A DNA stretch of 64,000 nucleotides from Lacinutrix sp. WUR7 (lineage in GTDB: Bacteria > Bacteroidota > Bacteroidia > Flavobacteriales > Flavobacteriaceae), in contig NZ_CP045067.1 of NCBI RefSeq assembly GCF_016864015.1, positions 3,668,001 through 3,732,000 of the forward strand. The letters run 5' to 3'. The notes below the pieces were generated by a model that saw only the letters and a program-made list of their open reading frames with translations, made no database searches and had not been told where the DNA came from. The translations under genes and the position numbers were made by a program. Of the stretch, positions 36,571 to 46,235 are shown piece after piece; position 1 is the stretch's first letter, and each line of letters begins with the position of its first letter.

Positions 36571-39401
36571 GAAATCGTTACCTACTTATAGCCCTATTCA
36601 CACTTGTGAATTTTTATAGTTTTAGTCAAAATACCATTGACCTTAAAGCTACTTTTGATGTGGAAAATAAAAAAATACAAATAGATCAAACTATTCAATA
36701 TCAAAACACATCAAACAATACTTTAGAATATATTTATTTAAACGATTGGAGCAATAGTTATTCCACTAAAACCACTCCTTTAGCAAAACGTTTTGCGGAA
36801 GAATATAAAAACGACTTTCATTTTGCGAAAAATGAAGATAGAGGTTATACAGTAATTACCTCTTTACAACAAGACAACCAAGAGGTTACTCACGAAAGAT
36901 TAAAAGATCAACTAGATATTATTAAAGTTAAATTAAACACTCCTTTAGCTCCAAACGAAACATATACTCTTCATTTAAACTATATCGTTCAAATACCTAA
37001 TGCAAAATTTACACGTCATGGTATTTATAAAGATCAAAACATCACACTAAAATATTGGTACATTACTCCTGCTGTTTATGATGGATCTTGGCATTACTTT
37101 AGCAATAAAGATTTAGAAGACGCATATATTCCTAAGGCAGATCACTCTTTTAAAATCACATATCCGGAGCGTTATATTTTAACATCAGAACTTAATGAAA
37201 TAAAAAGTACAAAAGAGAACAACACTATTGTTACAACCTTAGAAGGAAAAAATAGAATTAACACCAAACTATTTTTATTACGTCAACCACAATTTAATAC
37301 TGTGGAAACCGATTATTTTAGTGTGGTATCTAGTATTGATGATGAAAATTTAGACCAAGTAGAAAGAGTACTTATTACCGATAAAGTAGCTGGTTTTATT
37401 ACTCAAAATCTAGGTGATTATCCACATGAACGCTTATTAGTTTCAAAAACGGACTATAAACAGAAGCCTATATACGGACTTAATTTATTACCAGATTTCT
37501 TTCGTCCGTTTCCAGATAGCTTTCAATACGAATTAAAACTTTTAAAAACAGCATTATATAATTATTTAGAAAACACGCTTCTTATAAACCCAAGAAAAGA
37601 CCAATGGTTAATAGATGGAATTCAAATATATTATTTAAAAAAATATGTCGAAACCTATTACCCAAATATGAAATTCCTTGGAAGTCTTTCTAATATTTGG
37701 GGAATAAAATCCTTTTATGCCGCACAGCTAGATTTTAATGATCAGTACAACCTTTTGTATATGATTATGGCTAAAGATTATCAGGATCAACCGCTTACCA
37801 TGCAAAAAGATTCTTTATTAAAATTCAACAAAAATATAGCAAACCCTAACAAAGCAGCAATTGGTTTAGAATATTTAGATAGTTATGACCAAAGTATAGA
37901 TATGGATACATCTATTCTTGATTTTCTATCCAATCAAAAACTAAAAACTACATCCACAAAAGATTTCGAAAATTTTATAAAACCTAAAGCTTCTAAAAAC
38001 ATTGATTGGTTTTTCGATGAATATTTAAAAACTTCAAAAAAGATAGATTACAAAATTAAAACCGTAGAAAAAGGTAAAGACTCTATTAAAGTAATCGTAA
38101 AAAACAAAAGCAAGTCTAGTATGCCTTCCTCCTTATTTGCTTTACAAAAAGATAGTATTCTATCTAAAACATGGATGGCAAGTAACAAAAAGTTTGATAC
38201 CATTACATTAGCAAATAACGATGCAACCAAATTAGTAATTAATCAAGATAAAATAACACCAGAAGTAAATAACAGAAATAACACAAAATCATTAACTACT
38301 TCTTTATTAAATAAACCTTTACAGATTAGACTTTTAAAAGACGTAGAAGACACAAGATACAATCAAGTACTAATTATGCCAATTTTAGAGTTTAATAATA
38401 TATATGATGGAATAGTAGTAGGCACAAAAGCATATAATAAAACCATGCTTAAAAAAGATTTAACGTATAAAATCGCACCACAATACGGATTAAAATCGAA
38501 GTCGATAACTGGATCTGGAAATCTTGTTTATAATCAATATAACACGAGCAACAGAAACTTATTTAAAATTCAATATGTTTTAACCGGTAGCTATGAAAGT
38601 TATGCACCTGGCTTATTTGTAACTTCTATAAAACCATCTATAACACTTCATTTAAGAGATACAGAAAACTTACGCGCAAATAAAAGAGAGTATTTAAATT
38701 TTAGATATATAAGTATCCGTAGAGATGAAGATGTAAATAATATTTTATTAGACGAAGCAGAACCTAACTACAATATATTAAACCTTAGATATATACATAA
38801 AAACCCAGGATTAATAGAATTTTCTAGTTGGTTTGCAGATTTTCAAGCATCACAAACATTTAGTAAAGTATCCTTTAATTACGAATACAGAAAATTATAC
38901 CAAAACAACAGACAACTTAATGTACGTTTCTTTGCAGGTGCATTTTTAAAAAATAAAAACGAAGCAAATAATAACTATTTTAGTTTTGCTTTAGATAGAC
39001 CAACCGACTATTTATTTGATTATAGTTATTTAGGACGATCGGAAAGCACAGGACTTTTTAGTCAAGAGTTAATTATTGCAGAAGGGGGATTTAAATCTAA
39101 AATAAAACCTTCTTTCGCTAACCAATGGATGGCTAGCACCAACATAAGTACTTCCATCTGGCAATACATTCATGCTTATGGAGATTTAGGTGCCGTAAAA
39201 AACAAACACGAATATGCTAAATTTGTTTATGATTCTGGTGTACGAGTAAATCTAGTGGAAGATTATTTTGAAATCTATTTTCCTGTATATTCTAACCTTG
39301 GCTGGGAAATAGCACAACCACAATACAGTCAGAAAATACGTTTTAAATTTACTGCAGATATACAATCGTTATTAGGATTATTTAGAAGACGTTGGTATTA
39401 A
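36567..39401 (+). CDS. M1-peptidase-like protein lacking the zinc site, with C-terminal beta-barrel
   Basis: A 944-aa protein from a TTG start at 36567 that overlaps the preceding TGA stop. A signal peptide (LLIALFTLVNFYSFSQ) follows directly, which supports this start. The first 500 or so residues resemble the N-terminal and catalytic layout of M1 aminopeptidases (YIYLNDWSNSY, HGIYKDQNITLKYWYITP). However, no HExxH motif is found anywhere, and the NEG-type position reads IDGIQIYYLKKY. The last 350 or so residues have alternating aromatic/polar strands and end in FRRRWY, as in outer-membrane beta-barrels. It may be a binding or assembly protein rather than an enzyme. Family and topology are inferred from pattern only. 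Confidence 0.65.
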   Translation: MRNRYLLIALFTLVNFYSFSQNTIDLKATFDVENKKIQIDQTIQYQNTSNNTLEYIYLNDWSNSYSTKTTPLAKRFAEEYKNDFHFAKNEDRGYTVITSLQQDNQEVTHERLKDQLDIIKVKLNTPLAPNETYTLHLNYIVQIPNAKFTRHGIYKDQNITLKYWYITPAVYDGSWHYFSNKDLEDAYIPKADHSFKITYPERYILTSELNEIKSTKENNTIVTTLEGKNRINTKLFLLRQPQFNTVETDYFSVVSSIDDENLDQVERVLITDKVAGFITQNLGDYPHERLLVSKTDYKQKPIYGLNLLPDFFRPFPDSFQYELKLLKTALYNYLENTLLINPRKDQWLIDGIQIYYLKKYVETYYPNMKFLGSLSNIWGIKSFYAAQLDFNDQYNLLYMIMAKDYQDQPLTMQKDSLLKFNKNIANPNKAAIGLEYLDSYDQSIDMDTSILDFLSNQKLKTTSTKDFENFIKPKASKNIDWFFDEYLKTSKKIDYKIKTVEKGKDSIKVIVKNKSKSSMPSSLFALQKDSILSKTWMASNKKFDTITLANNDATKLVINQDKITPEVNNRNNTKSLTTSLLNKPLQIRLLKDVEDTRYNQVLIMPILEFNNIYDGIVVGTKAYNKTMLKKDLTYKIAPQYGLKSKSITGSGNLVYNQYNTSNRNLFKIQYVLTGSYESYAPGLFVTSIKPSITLHLRDTENLRANKREYLNFRYISIRRDEDVNNILLDEAEPNYNILNLRYIHKNPGLIEFSSWFADFQASQTFSKVSFNYEYRKLYQNNRQLNVRFFAGAFLKNKNEANNNYFSFALDRPTDYLFDYSYLGRSESTGLFSQELIIAEGGFKSKIKPSFANQWMASTNISTSIWQYIHAYGDLGAVKNKHEYAKFVYDSGVRVNLVEDYFEIYFPVYSNLGWEIAQPQYSQKIRFKFTADIQSLLGLFRRRWY

Positions 39402-39749
39402 TTGCTTTTCTTTTTTCTGAAAATATTCAGTAAAATTAATACCAGAATAATAAGTATGAATCTTATTTCATGTATGTATTAGAAATACTTTTCCTCTTTT
39501 CTGAAACTATTGGACTTACAAGCAAACTTATTCCTGCTATTTCTTTATTTTCATTAAATACCACTATAATAATGAGTGTGTTACCTCTTAAAAAAGACAA
39601 CAATATTATAGGGATAACAAAAATATAAATTATCAAAAACAGTTTAAAATATATTCAGCGAAAAGGCGTTTAATTACATTATTTTCAATATAATACAACA
39701 AAAACTACTCTTAACTAATAATTTCACAATTTTTTAAGACTTTTCCATA
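39402..39749. other. intergenic gap with a possible small minus-strand coding remnant
   Basis: There is no clear gene between the barrel-protein gene and the E1 gene. A minus-strand frame at 39463-39654 stays open for 63 codons after a stop and reads as a hydrophobic segment followed by NENKEIAGISLL and SEKRKSISN. It has no ATG at its beginning. Confidence 0.35.
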
Positions 39750-39780
39750 TTGCAAAAACCTTTTATTTTTCTTAAATTTG
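39750..39780 (+). promoter_or_regulatory. promoter of the 2-oxoacid dehydrogenase E1 gene
   Basis: TTG at 39750-39752 and TAAATTTG at 39773-39780 are separated by 20 bp, a good Bacteroidota match. The box ends 7 bp before the ATG, so the leader is very short. Confidence 0.6.
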
Positions 39781-39787
39781 TAACTAT

Positions 39788-42214
39788 ATGAAAGCATCTA
39801 AAATGACAAAAAATCCAGAGGTATTAGAAGACATTTCTTTTAACGATTTTAAAGCGGAAGTTTTAAAAGATTATACCATTGCTGTAACTTCCAGAGAATG
39901 TAGTTTATTAGGTCGCCGTGAAGTACTTACAGGAAAAGCGAAATTTGGTATTTTTGGAGATGGTAAAGAAATCCCACAACTTGCTTGGGCAAAAGCCTTT
40001 AAAAATGGAGATTTTAGATCTGGTTATTATCGAGATCAAACTTTTATGATGGCCATTGGAGAATTAACTATCGAACAATTTTTTGCTGGTTTATATGCCC
40101 ATACAGATATTAAACATGATCCAATGTCAGCTGGAAGACAAATGGGAGGCCATTTTGCAACCCATAGTTTAGATGAAAATGGTAACTGGAACAATCTTAC
40201 AAAACAAAAAAATTCAAGTGCAGACATCTCTCCTACTGCAGGACAAATGCCGCGTTTACTGGGTTTAGCACAAGCATCTAAAATTTATAGAAATGTAAAA
40301 GGAATAGATACTACCAATTTTTCGGAGAAAGGAAATGAAGTAGCTTGGGGAACTATTGGTAACGCAAGTACAAGTGAAGGTTTGTTTTTTGAAACAATAA
40401 ATGCAGCCGGAGTTTTACAAGTACCTATGGTAATGAGTGTTTGGGATGATGAATACGGAATCTCAGTACACGCAAGACACCAAACTACAAAAGAAAACAT
40501 ATCTGAAATTTTAAAAGGATTTCAAAGAGAAAAAGGTACAAACGGTTACGAAATTTTAAGAGTAAAGGGTTGGGACTATCCTACTTTAGTAGATACCTAC
40601 CAAAAAGCTTCTAAAATTGCAAGAACACAACATGTTCCTGTATTAATTCACGTGAATGAATTAACGCAACCTCAAGGACATTCCACTTCTGGTTCACACG
40701 AACGTTATAAAGATACCGATCGCCTTAATTGGGAAGCAGAACACGACTGTAATCTTAAAATGCGTGAATGGTTAATTGCAAATAACATTGCAACTAAAGA
40801 TGAACTTAGAGTCATTGAAAAAGACATTAAAAAGCAAGTCCGTGAAGGTAAAAAAGCGGCTTGGTCTGCTTATAATAATCCTATCACACAAGAACGAAAT
40901 GAACTTGTTACACTTTTACAAAACCTAGCTAATTCTAGTGCTAACAAAGCATTTATCACAAAACTTACAAATGATTTAAATGCAATTATAGAACCGATTA
41001 GAAAAGACAACCTTTCTACAGCTAGAAAAGCATTACGTTATGTACTTAATGAAACTTCTTCCGAGAAAACACAAATTGTAAATTGGATAAATACCTATAT
41101 AGATAAAATACAACCTAAATATAGTTCGCACTTACATAGTGAATCTAAACTTTCCGCTTTACACGTAAAAGAAGTAAAACCAACGTATGACGATGATGCT
41201 AAATTGGTAGACGGACGATTAGTAATTAGAGATAATTTTGATGCCCTTTTTACGAACCATCCTGAAGTTTTAATTTTTGGAGAAGATGCTGGACATATTG
41301 GAGATGTAAACCAAGGTCTAGAAGGCATGCAAGAAAAGTATGGGGATTTACGTGTTTCAGATGTAGGTATACGTGAAGCAACTATTTTAGGACAAGGAAT
41401 TGGAATGGCAATGCGAGGTCTTAGACCAATTGCCGAAATACAATACCTAGACTATATTTTATACGCCTTACAAATAATGAGTGATGATTTAGCAACACTA
41501 CATTATAGAACATATGGTCGCCAAAAAGCACCATTAATTATTCGTACTCGTGGACATAGACTAGAAGGAATTTGGCATTCTGGTTCGCAAATGGGAGGTG
41601 TTATTAACTTAGTTCGTGGTATTCATGTTTTAGTTCCAAGAAACATGACCAAAGCTGCAGGTTTTTACAATACCTTATTAGAAAGTGACGAGCCTGCATT
41701 AATTGTAGAATGCTTAAATGGATATCGATTAAAAGAAAAAATGCCAAACAATATTGGTGCATTTAAAACACCAATAGGTGTTGTAGAAACCGTAAAAGAA
41801 GGAAGTGATATTACTTTAGTTTCTTATGGTTCTACATTAAATATTGTGGCGCAAGCTGCAAAAGAATTAATAGAAGTTGGTATTGATGCTGAAGTTATAG
41901 ACGTTCAGTCCTTATTACCTTTTGACCTTAATCACGATATTGTAAAAAGTATAGCAAAAACAAATCGTCTAATGGTAATTGACGAAGATGTTCCTGGAGG
42001 AGCTTCTGCTTATATTTTAAACGAAATATTAAACACACAAAACGCATACGAACATTTAGATAGTAAACCACAAACCTTGACTGCTAAAAGTCATCGTCCT
42101 GCTTATGGTACGGATGGAGATTATTTTTCTAAACCATCACTAGAAGATATTTTTGAAGCGGTATATAAAGTAATGCATGAGGCGAATCCTGGTGATTTTC
42201 CAAAATTGAGATAA
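39788..42214 (+). CDS. 2-oxoacid dehydrogenase E1, alpha and beta fused
   Basis: An 808-aa protein carrying both halves of a heterotetrameric-type E1 in one chain. The N-terminal alpha part has RDQTFMMAIG, the MGGHFATHS block and the thiamine-diphosphate motif GNASTSEGLFFETINAA. The C-terminal beta part (from about 470) has FGEDAGHIGDVNQG, VSDVGIREATILGQG, GSQMGG and the DEDVPGGASAYI ending region. It decarboxylates a branched-chain or related 2-oxoacid and passes the acyl group to a lipoyl E2, which is not in this window. Fused E1 is common in Bacteroidota. The upstream promoter and downstream terminator suggest it is transcribed alone. Confidence 0.92.
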   Translation: MKASKMTKNPEVLEDISFNDFKAEVLKDYTIAVTSRECSLLGRREVLTGKAKFGIFGDGKEIPQLAWAKAFKNGDFRSGYYRDQTFMMAIGELTIEQFFAGLYAHTDIKHDPMSAGRQMGGHFATHSLDENGNWNNLTKQKNSSADISPTAGQMPRLLGLAQASKIYRNVKGIDTTNFSEKGNEVAWGTIGNASTSEGLFFETINAAGVLQVPMVMSVWDDEYGISVHARHQTTKENISEILKGFQREKGTNGYEILRVKGWDYPTLVDTYQKASKIARTQHVPVLIHVNELTQPQGHSTSGSHERYKDTDRLNWEAEHDCNLKMREWLIANNIATKDELRVIEKDIKKQVREGKKAAWSAYNNPITQERNELVTLLQNLANSSANKAFITKLTNDLNAIIEPIRKDNLSTARKALRYVLNETSSEKTQIVNWINTYIDKIQPKYSSHLHSESKLSALHVKEVKPTYDDDAKLVDGRLVIRDNFDALFTNHPEVLIFGEDAGHIGDVNQGLEGMQEKYGDLRVSDVGIREATILGQGIGMAMRGLRPIAEIQYLDYILYALQIMSDDLATLHYRTYGRQKAPLIIRTRGHRLEGIWHSGSQMGGVINLVRGIHVLVPRNMTKAAGFYNTLLESDEPALIVECLNGYRLKEKMPNNIGAFKTPIGVVETVKEGSDITLVSYGSTLNIVAQAAKELIEVGIDAEVIDVQSLLPFDLNHDIVKSIAKTNRLMVIDEDVPGGASAYILNEILNTQNAYEHLDSKPQTLTAKSHRPAYGTDGDYFSKPSLEDIFEAVYKVMHEANPGDFPKLR

Positions 42215-42240
42215 TTTTATATTTATAAACCAATTAAGAA

Positions 42241-42272
42241 GCCTTTCAAGAAATACTTGAAAGGTTTTTTTT
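42241..42272 (+). terminator. intrinsic terminator after the E1 gene
   Basis: CCTTTCAAG-AAATA-CTTGAAAGG is a perfect 9-bp stem followed by eight T residues. It lies 28 bp after the stop at 42214. Confidence 0.95.
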
Positions 42273-42300
42273 ATATTTATAAAATCAACCCTAAAACAAT

Positions 42301-43896
42301 ATGCTAACTAAAAACGATAAAGAACAACTTCGCGGCACTATTTTTAGACATTTAGATGGCATTGCAACTGCTACAACAAGTTTTGCTCTTTATAAAAAAG
42401 ATGTTTTAGATTTTTTACTGAAAAACAAAAAAGTAACTATTGATGAAGTTGCTACTCATTTTGAAGCAAACGAAGGCTATTTAAACATTGCATTACGCAT
42501 TTTAGCTTCACAAGGTTGGCTAGTGCAACATATAGATAATGTTTCTAACAGGGTTAGCTATCAAACAAATGAAAATAGCGAGGAAGCATTTAAATTAGCT
42601 CCTTTATATGAAGATGCTGTAAAGCTTCTCTCCTATTCGGTTGAATTCCCAGAAAAACATATTGGTACGGATGCTTTTATCGCTTTAGATCGTATTTTCA
42701 AAAAGTATCAAAATAACTTCGATTTACAAGCAGAAACAAAAATAGAACAACAAGTTTTAAAGCATATTGAAGGCTGTATAGTTGGCCCTATAATTGTTAT
42801 GTTAGGTGTAAATGGCTTATTTCATAAATACTTTATGGAAGCTTCTTTTACAGCAGAAGAATATCATAAAGATCCGGAAAGCTTTAAAAAAATACTGGAT
42901 TTCTTTTCGCATTTAGGATGGTTTACCAAAAAGAAAAATACCTATCAATTTACAGATCAAGGATTGTTCTTCGCTAAACGAGCAAGTGCTTATGGGGTAA
43001 CCGTTTCATATCTACCAACCTTTTTACAATTAGACGAATTACTTTTTGGTAATCCGTTAATATTACAAACAAGTTCACCAGACGAAATAGAAAAACACGT
43101 ACACCGGGAAATGAATGTTTGGGGAAGTGGTGGCGCACATTCTACCTATTTTAAAGTGATAGACCAAGTAATTATTAAACTCTTTAACAAACCTATTGAC
43201 GAACAACCAAAAGGGATTCTAGATATGGGTTGTGGTAATGGTGCTTTTATAAATCATATTTTTGATGTTATTGAACACCAAACTTTACGTGGTAAAATGC
43301 TAGAAGAATACCCTTTATTATTAGTTGGAGCAGATTTTAATTCAGCCGCATTAAAAGTCACTAGAGCCAATTTAATTAAAGCAGATATTTGGGCAAAAGT
43401 AATTTGGGGAGATATTGGTAGACCCGATTTATTAGCAAACGATCTTAAAGAAGATTATAATATTGCTCTTAAAGATTTACTCAATGTGCGTACATTTTTA
43501 GATCATAATAGAATTTGGGAAGCACCAAAAAATATTACCAATAAAATAAGTTCTTCTACTGGAGCTTATGCAAGTCATGGAAAACGTATTAGTAATAATT
43601 TGGTAGAAGACTCTTTACGTGAGCATCTATTAAAATGGAAACCGTATGTAGAACAATTTGGTTTATTAATTATAGAACTACATACTATAGATCCAAAATT
43701 TACAGCAAGAAATATTGGTAAAACAGCAGCAACAGCTTATGATGCCACACATGGTTATAGTGATCAATTTATTTTAGAGGTAGATGTTTTTAATAAAATA
43801 GCTGCCGAAGCGGGATTGCAACCAGATAAGAATTATTTTTCAAGATTTCCAGATAACGAGCTAGCTACTGTTAGCGTTAATTTATTAAAAGGATAA
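42301..43896 (+). CDS. class I SAM-dependent methyltransferase with N-terminal winged-helix-like domain
   Basis: A 531-aa protein. Residues 1-100 or so look like the helical/winged-helix dimerisation domain of plant- and polyketide-type methyltransferases (VTIDEVATHFEANEGYLNIA). A middle helical insertion precedes the SAM-binding core, whose glycine motif is ILDMGCGNGAFINHI, followed by LVGADFNSAALKVTRANL and VIWGDIGRP. A late HGYSDQFILEVDVF block may close the active site. It is much longer than a minimal methyltransferase. The substrate is unknown. The DUF202 gene starts 7 bp after its stop, so the two are probably cotranscribed. Confidence 0.8.
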   Translation: MLTKNDKEQLRGTIFRHLDGIATATTSFALYKKDVLDFLLKNKKVTIDEVATHFEANEGYLNIALRILASQGWLVQHIDNVSNRVSYQTNENSEEAFKLAPLYEDAVKLLSYSVEFPEKHIGTDAFIALDRIFKKYQNNFDLQAETKIEQQVLKHIEGCIVGPIIVMLGVNGLFHKYFMEASFTAEEYHKDPESFKKILDFFSHLGWFTKKKNTYQFTDQGLFFAKRASAYGVTVSYLPTFLQLDELLFGNPLILQTSSPDEIEKHVHREMNVWGSGGAHSTYFKVIDQVIIKLFNKPIDEQPKGILDMGCGNGAFINHIFDVIEHQTLRGKMLEEYPLLLVGADFNSAALKVTRANLIKADIWAKVIWGDIGRPDLLANDLKEDYNIALKDLLNVRTFLDHNRIWEAPKNITNKISSSTGAYASHGKRISNNLVEDSLREHLLKWKPYVEQFGLLIIELHTIDPKFTARNIGKTAATAYDATHGYSDQFILEVDVFNKIAAEAGLQPDKNYFSRFPDNELATVSVNLLKG

Positions 43897-43903
43897 TATT
43901 TAA

Positions 43904-44170
43904 ATGAAAGAAGAAAACACACTAACCACTAGAGATTGGCTAGCAATAGAAAGAACCAAACTTGCAAACGAGCGCACATTTTTAGCGTATTTTAGAACCT
44001 TTCTAGTCATTTTAGGCACTGGAATTGCCATTTTAAAACTAGACCTTTTTTCGCAGCTAAAAACCTTTGGTATTGCACTAGTTGCAATTTCTCCTGTAAT
44101 ACTATTAATTGGTATTTTTCGCTTATTTCGAGTAAAACAAACTATAAAGAAGCACTATAAAATACAATAG
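43904..44170 (+). CDS. DUF202 small membrane protein
   Basis: An 88-aa protein with the DUF202 (YidH-like) signature RDWLAIERTKLANERTFLAYFRTFL at 8-32 (motif spans these positions). Two transmembrane segments follow, at about 29-45 (LVILGTGIAIL) and about 55-74 (GIALVAISPVILLIGIF). The function of the family is unknown. It follows the methyltransferase gene by 7 bp. Confidence 0.88.
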   Translation: MKEENTLTTRDWLAIERTKLANERTFLAYFRTFLVILGTGIAILKLDLFSQLKTFGIALVAISPVILLIGIFRLFRVKQTIKKHYKIQ

Positions 44171-44236
44171 TAATATGCTGTTTTCAGTTGAAAGATGCCA
44201 TTAAAAAAGATAAAAACCTTCTTAGCTTAGTTTTTG

Positions 44237-44244
44237 TATTTTTG
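44237..44244 (+). promoter_or_regulatory. -7 box upstream of the secreted unknown gene
   Basis: TATTTTTG followed by CAAC lies 31 bp before the ATG at 44276. It overlaps an upstream in-frame candidate start at 44234, which is therefore unlikely. Confidence 0.5.
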
Positions 44245-44275
44245 CAACTTCTATATAGAAAAACAAAAACCGTTT

Positions 44276-45709
44276 ATGAAAAACATATTATGTATCCTAC
44301 TCCTTTTACCATTAGTAACTTTCGCACAGAAAATAAAAATAAAAAAAGGCAAACTTCTATTTGATGACACTGCTGTTGCCAATTTTGATTCTAAAGATAA
44401 AACATACCATTTCTCTTATTTAAATGGGGATAAAGCTTTTGATGCTATTTTTCATGGCGAAGAAGAATTTAAAATTGAAGGTTTTCAATGGGTAGAAGTT
44501 ATTAATAACGAAGGTGTGAAAACCGAAATTCCTTTCGAAATTTTAAAAGTATCCTTTAGTGCTAAAAAAATAATGGTTCGTTTACTTTCCGAGAAATACA
44601 ATCTAATTGATACTAACGGAATTAATAAAGAAAACGTTGCGACTTTCTTTGCAGAAGAAAGAGAATCTTTAAGTGAAAAATACGCTGGTGATATTGCCGA
44701 TTTAGAAAATAAAGACGCACTTAAAAAGAGCTTAATGCGCAAGTATAATCCTTTTGTAAAAGATGATGGAACCATTTTATTCGGTGGGTTTCAAAGTACA
44801 AACATTGTTGGCCATGCGTCGTTTCATGATAATGTATATACCATTACAGATCTTGATCAAATTTCTGTGGCACAAACTAAAAAAACATCAAACACAGATA
44901 CTTCCGTTCATGTACTAACCTATTCTGGAGATACTTTCACTTACGATTATGGTTCAAGAACCATGATAACGGGTAAATTTTCAAGAAGCTTTTCACAATT
45001 ATTAGTGGAAGAATTATTACTGAAAGGTTATACCTTTGGCCGACAAGCAAAAGCAAATAAAGCAGCATTACATAAAGCTAAAGTAAAAGTTGCTAAAGAA
45101 AATAGCGTGAATCTTTATGGCGTTTCTGGATATGTAATTGATGATGAAGGTGTAAAATATGAAGGAACTATCTATGCCGTATTTGAACAACTAGAATTAA
45201 ACCCCAACCAAGAAGAACCTAATGTTTATGATGCTACCTCTATAGATAACTACGGGAAAAATGTGAGTGTAAAATACTTAAACGACAAAGGAAGATCTCG
45301 TATTAAAAAATTCACAGCAAAAGATAAAGTTTCTTTTTGTGCTATGGATAATGGTGTAGAAAAGTGTTTTTACGGATTAAAAACAAAAGGGAATACCATG
45401 AAGAAAATTGCTAATGCTACTAATTTCGGATTCAACAATTCGTATTTCTATCAAGTGGAAGAAACGGTAGATGGTAATATGCTACTAAGCAAACCTGGAG
45501 AAAACGGAACCTATGTTTTAAAATTTTCAGATAAGGAAGATGGGTTCATGATTGATAATAGAAATAATGATAAACTATCTAACGCTTTAGCGGAATATAT
45601 TTCTAACTGTTCTAGCGTTTCGGAAGACATTAAAAACAAAGAGTTTGATCTTTCCGAAAAGGAAAACTTAAAACAAATACTAGAAGAGTATAAAGATTGC
45701 GCTAACTAA
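44276..45709 (+). CDS. secreted protein of unknown function
   Basis: A 477-aa protein from the ATG at 44276, chosen because it begins a clean signal peptide (MKNILCILLLLPLVTFAQ). The mature part repeats a theme of short strand-turn motifs with a KGKLLFDD...YHFSYLNGDK start and two later blocks with GYVIDDEGVKYEGTIYAVFE and KKFTAKDKVSFCAMDNGVEKCFYG (each cited only in part). These are reminiscent of repeated beta-sandwich or barrel strands. The C-terminal 60 residues are helical and charged, with a Cys near each end. No T9SS domain is visible, so the protein is probably periplasmic. I do not recognise a family. Confidence 0.7.
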   Translation: MKNILCILLLLPLVTFAQKIKIKKGKLLFDDTAVANFDSKDKTYHFSYLNGDKAFDAIFHGEEEFKIEGFQWVEVINNEGVKTEIPFEILKVSFSAKKIMVRLLSEKYNLIDTNGINKENVATFFAEERESLSEKYAGDIADLENKDALKKSLMRKYNPFVKDDGTILFGGFQSTNIVGHASFHDNVYTITDLDQISVAQTKKTSNTDTSVHVLTYSGDTFTYDYGSRTMITGKFSRSFSQLLVEELLLKGYTFGRQAKANKAALHKAKVKVAKENSVNLYGVSGYVIDDEGVKYEGTIYAVFEQLELNPNQEEPNVYDATSIDNYGKNVSVKYLNDKGRSRIKKFTAKDKVSFCAMDNGVEKCFYGLKTKGNTMKKIANATNFGFNNSYFYQVEETVDGNMLLSKPGENGTYVLKFSDKEDGFMIDNRNNDKLSNALAEYISNCSSVSEDIKNKEFDLSEKENLKQILEEYKDCAN

Positions 45710-45716
45710 AAATAGA

Positions 45717-45734
45717 TTTCCACTTTCGTGGTAA
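45717..45734 (+). promoter_or_regulatory. start-proximal TTTC-loop hairpin, copy C
   Basis: TTTCCAC-TTTC-GTGGTAA pairs with one T-T mismatch in the third stem position and has the same TTTC loop. It ends 6 nt before the ATG at 45741. Confidence 0.6.
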
Positions 45735-45740
45735 GTAAAG

Positions 45741-46217
45741 ATGAAAACAGCTACTGTAAAACAACTTAAAGACGAATTGAAACATAACTCTACCGAAGAG
45801 TTAATGGATCTTTGTTTACGTCTATCTCGCTTTAAAAAGGAAAACAAGGAACTACTTACCTATTTACTTTTTGAAGCGCATGATGAAGCTAGTTATATTG
45901 AAAACGTAAAACAGGAAATAGACACCCAGTTTGAAACAATAAATACAGATAGCTATTTTTACATTAAAAAGAGTGTTCGTAAAATATTAAGACTCATTAA
46001 AAAGTTTAGCCGCTATTCTTTAAAAAAGGAAACCGAAGTAGAACTACTACTCTACTTTTGTCAAAAGCTTAAAGATTTTAAACCATCTATAAAAAGAAAC
46101 GTTACCCTTACTAATATTTACGACCGACAAATAGCAGCTATAAAAAAGATTATTTATGGCTTGCATGAAGATTTGCAATATGATTATACGATGGCTTTAG
46201 AGGATTTGGAAGGATGA
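45741..46217 (+). CDS. small helical protein, possibly DUF6155-like
   Basis: A 158-aa, highly charged, all-helical cytoplasmic protein: KQLKDELKHNSTEELMDLCLRLS, then YFYIKKSVRKILRLIKKFSRYS and a Leu-rich stretch ELLLYFCQKLKDF. It resembles small Bacteroidota proteins annotated DUF6155, but I am not certain of that name. It lies 31 bp after the secreted unknown gene, with hairpin C filling the gap, so the two may share a transcript. It is convergent with the pseudopilin-like gene. Confidence 0.65.
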   Translation: MKTATVKQLKDELKHNSTEELMDLCLRLSRFKKENKELLTYLLFEAHDEASYIENVKQEIDTQFETINTDSYFYIKKSVRKILRLIKKFSRYSLKKETEVELLLYFCQKLKDFKPSIKRNVTLTNIYDRQIAAIKKIIYGLHEDLQYDYTMALEDLEG

Positions 46218-46235
46218 TTAGATTAAATCATGTTT

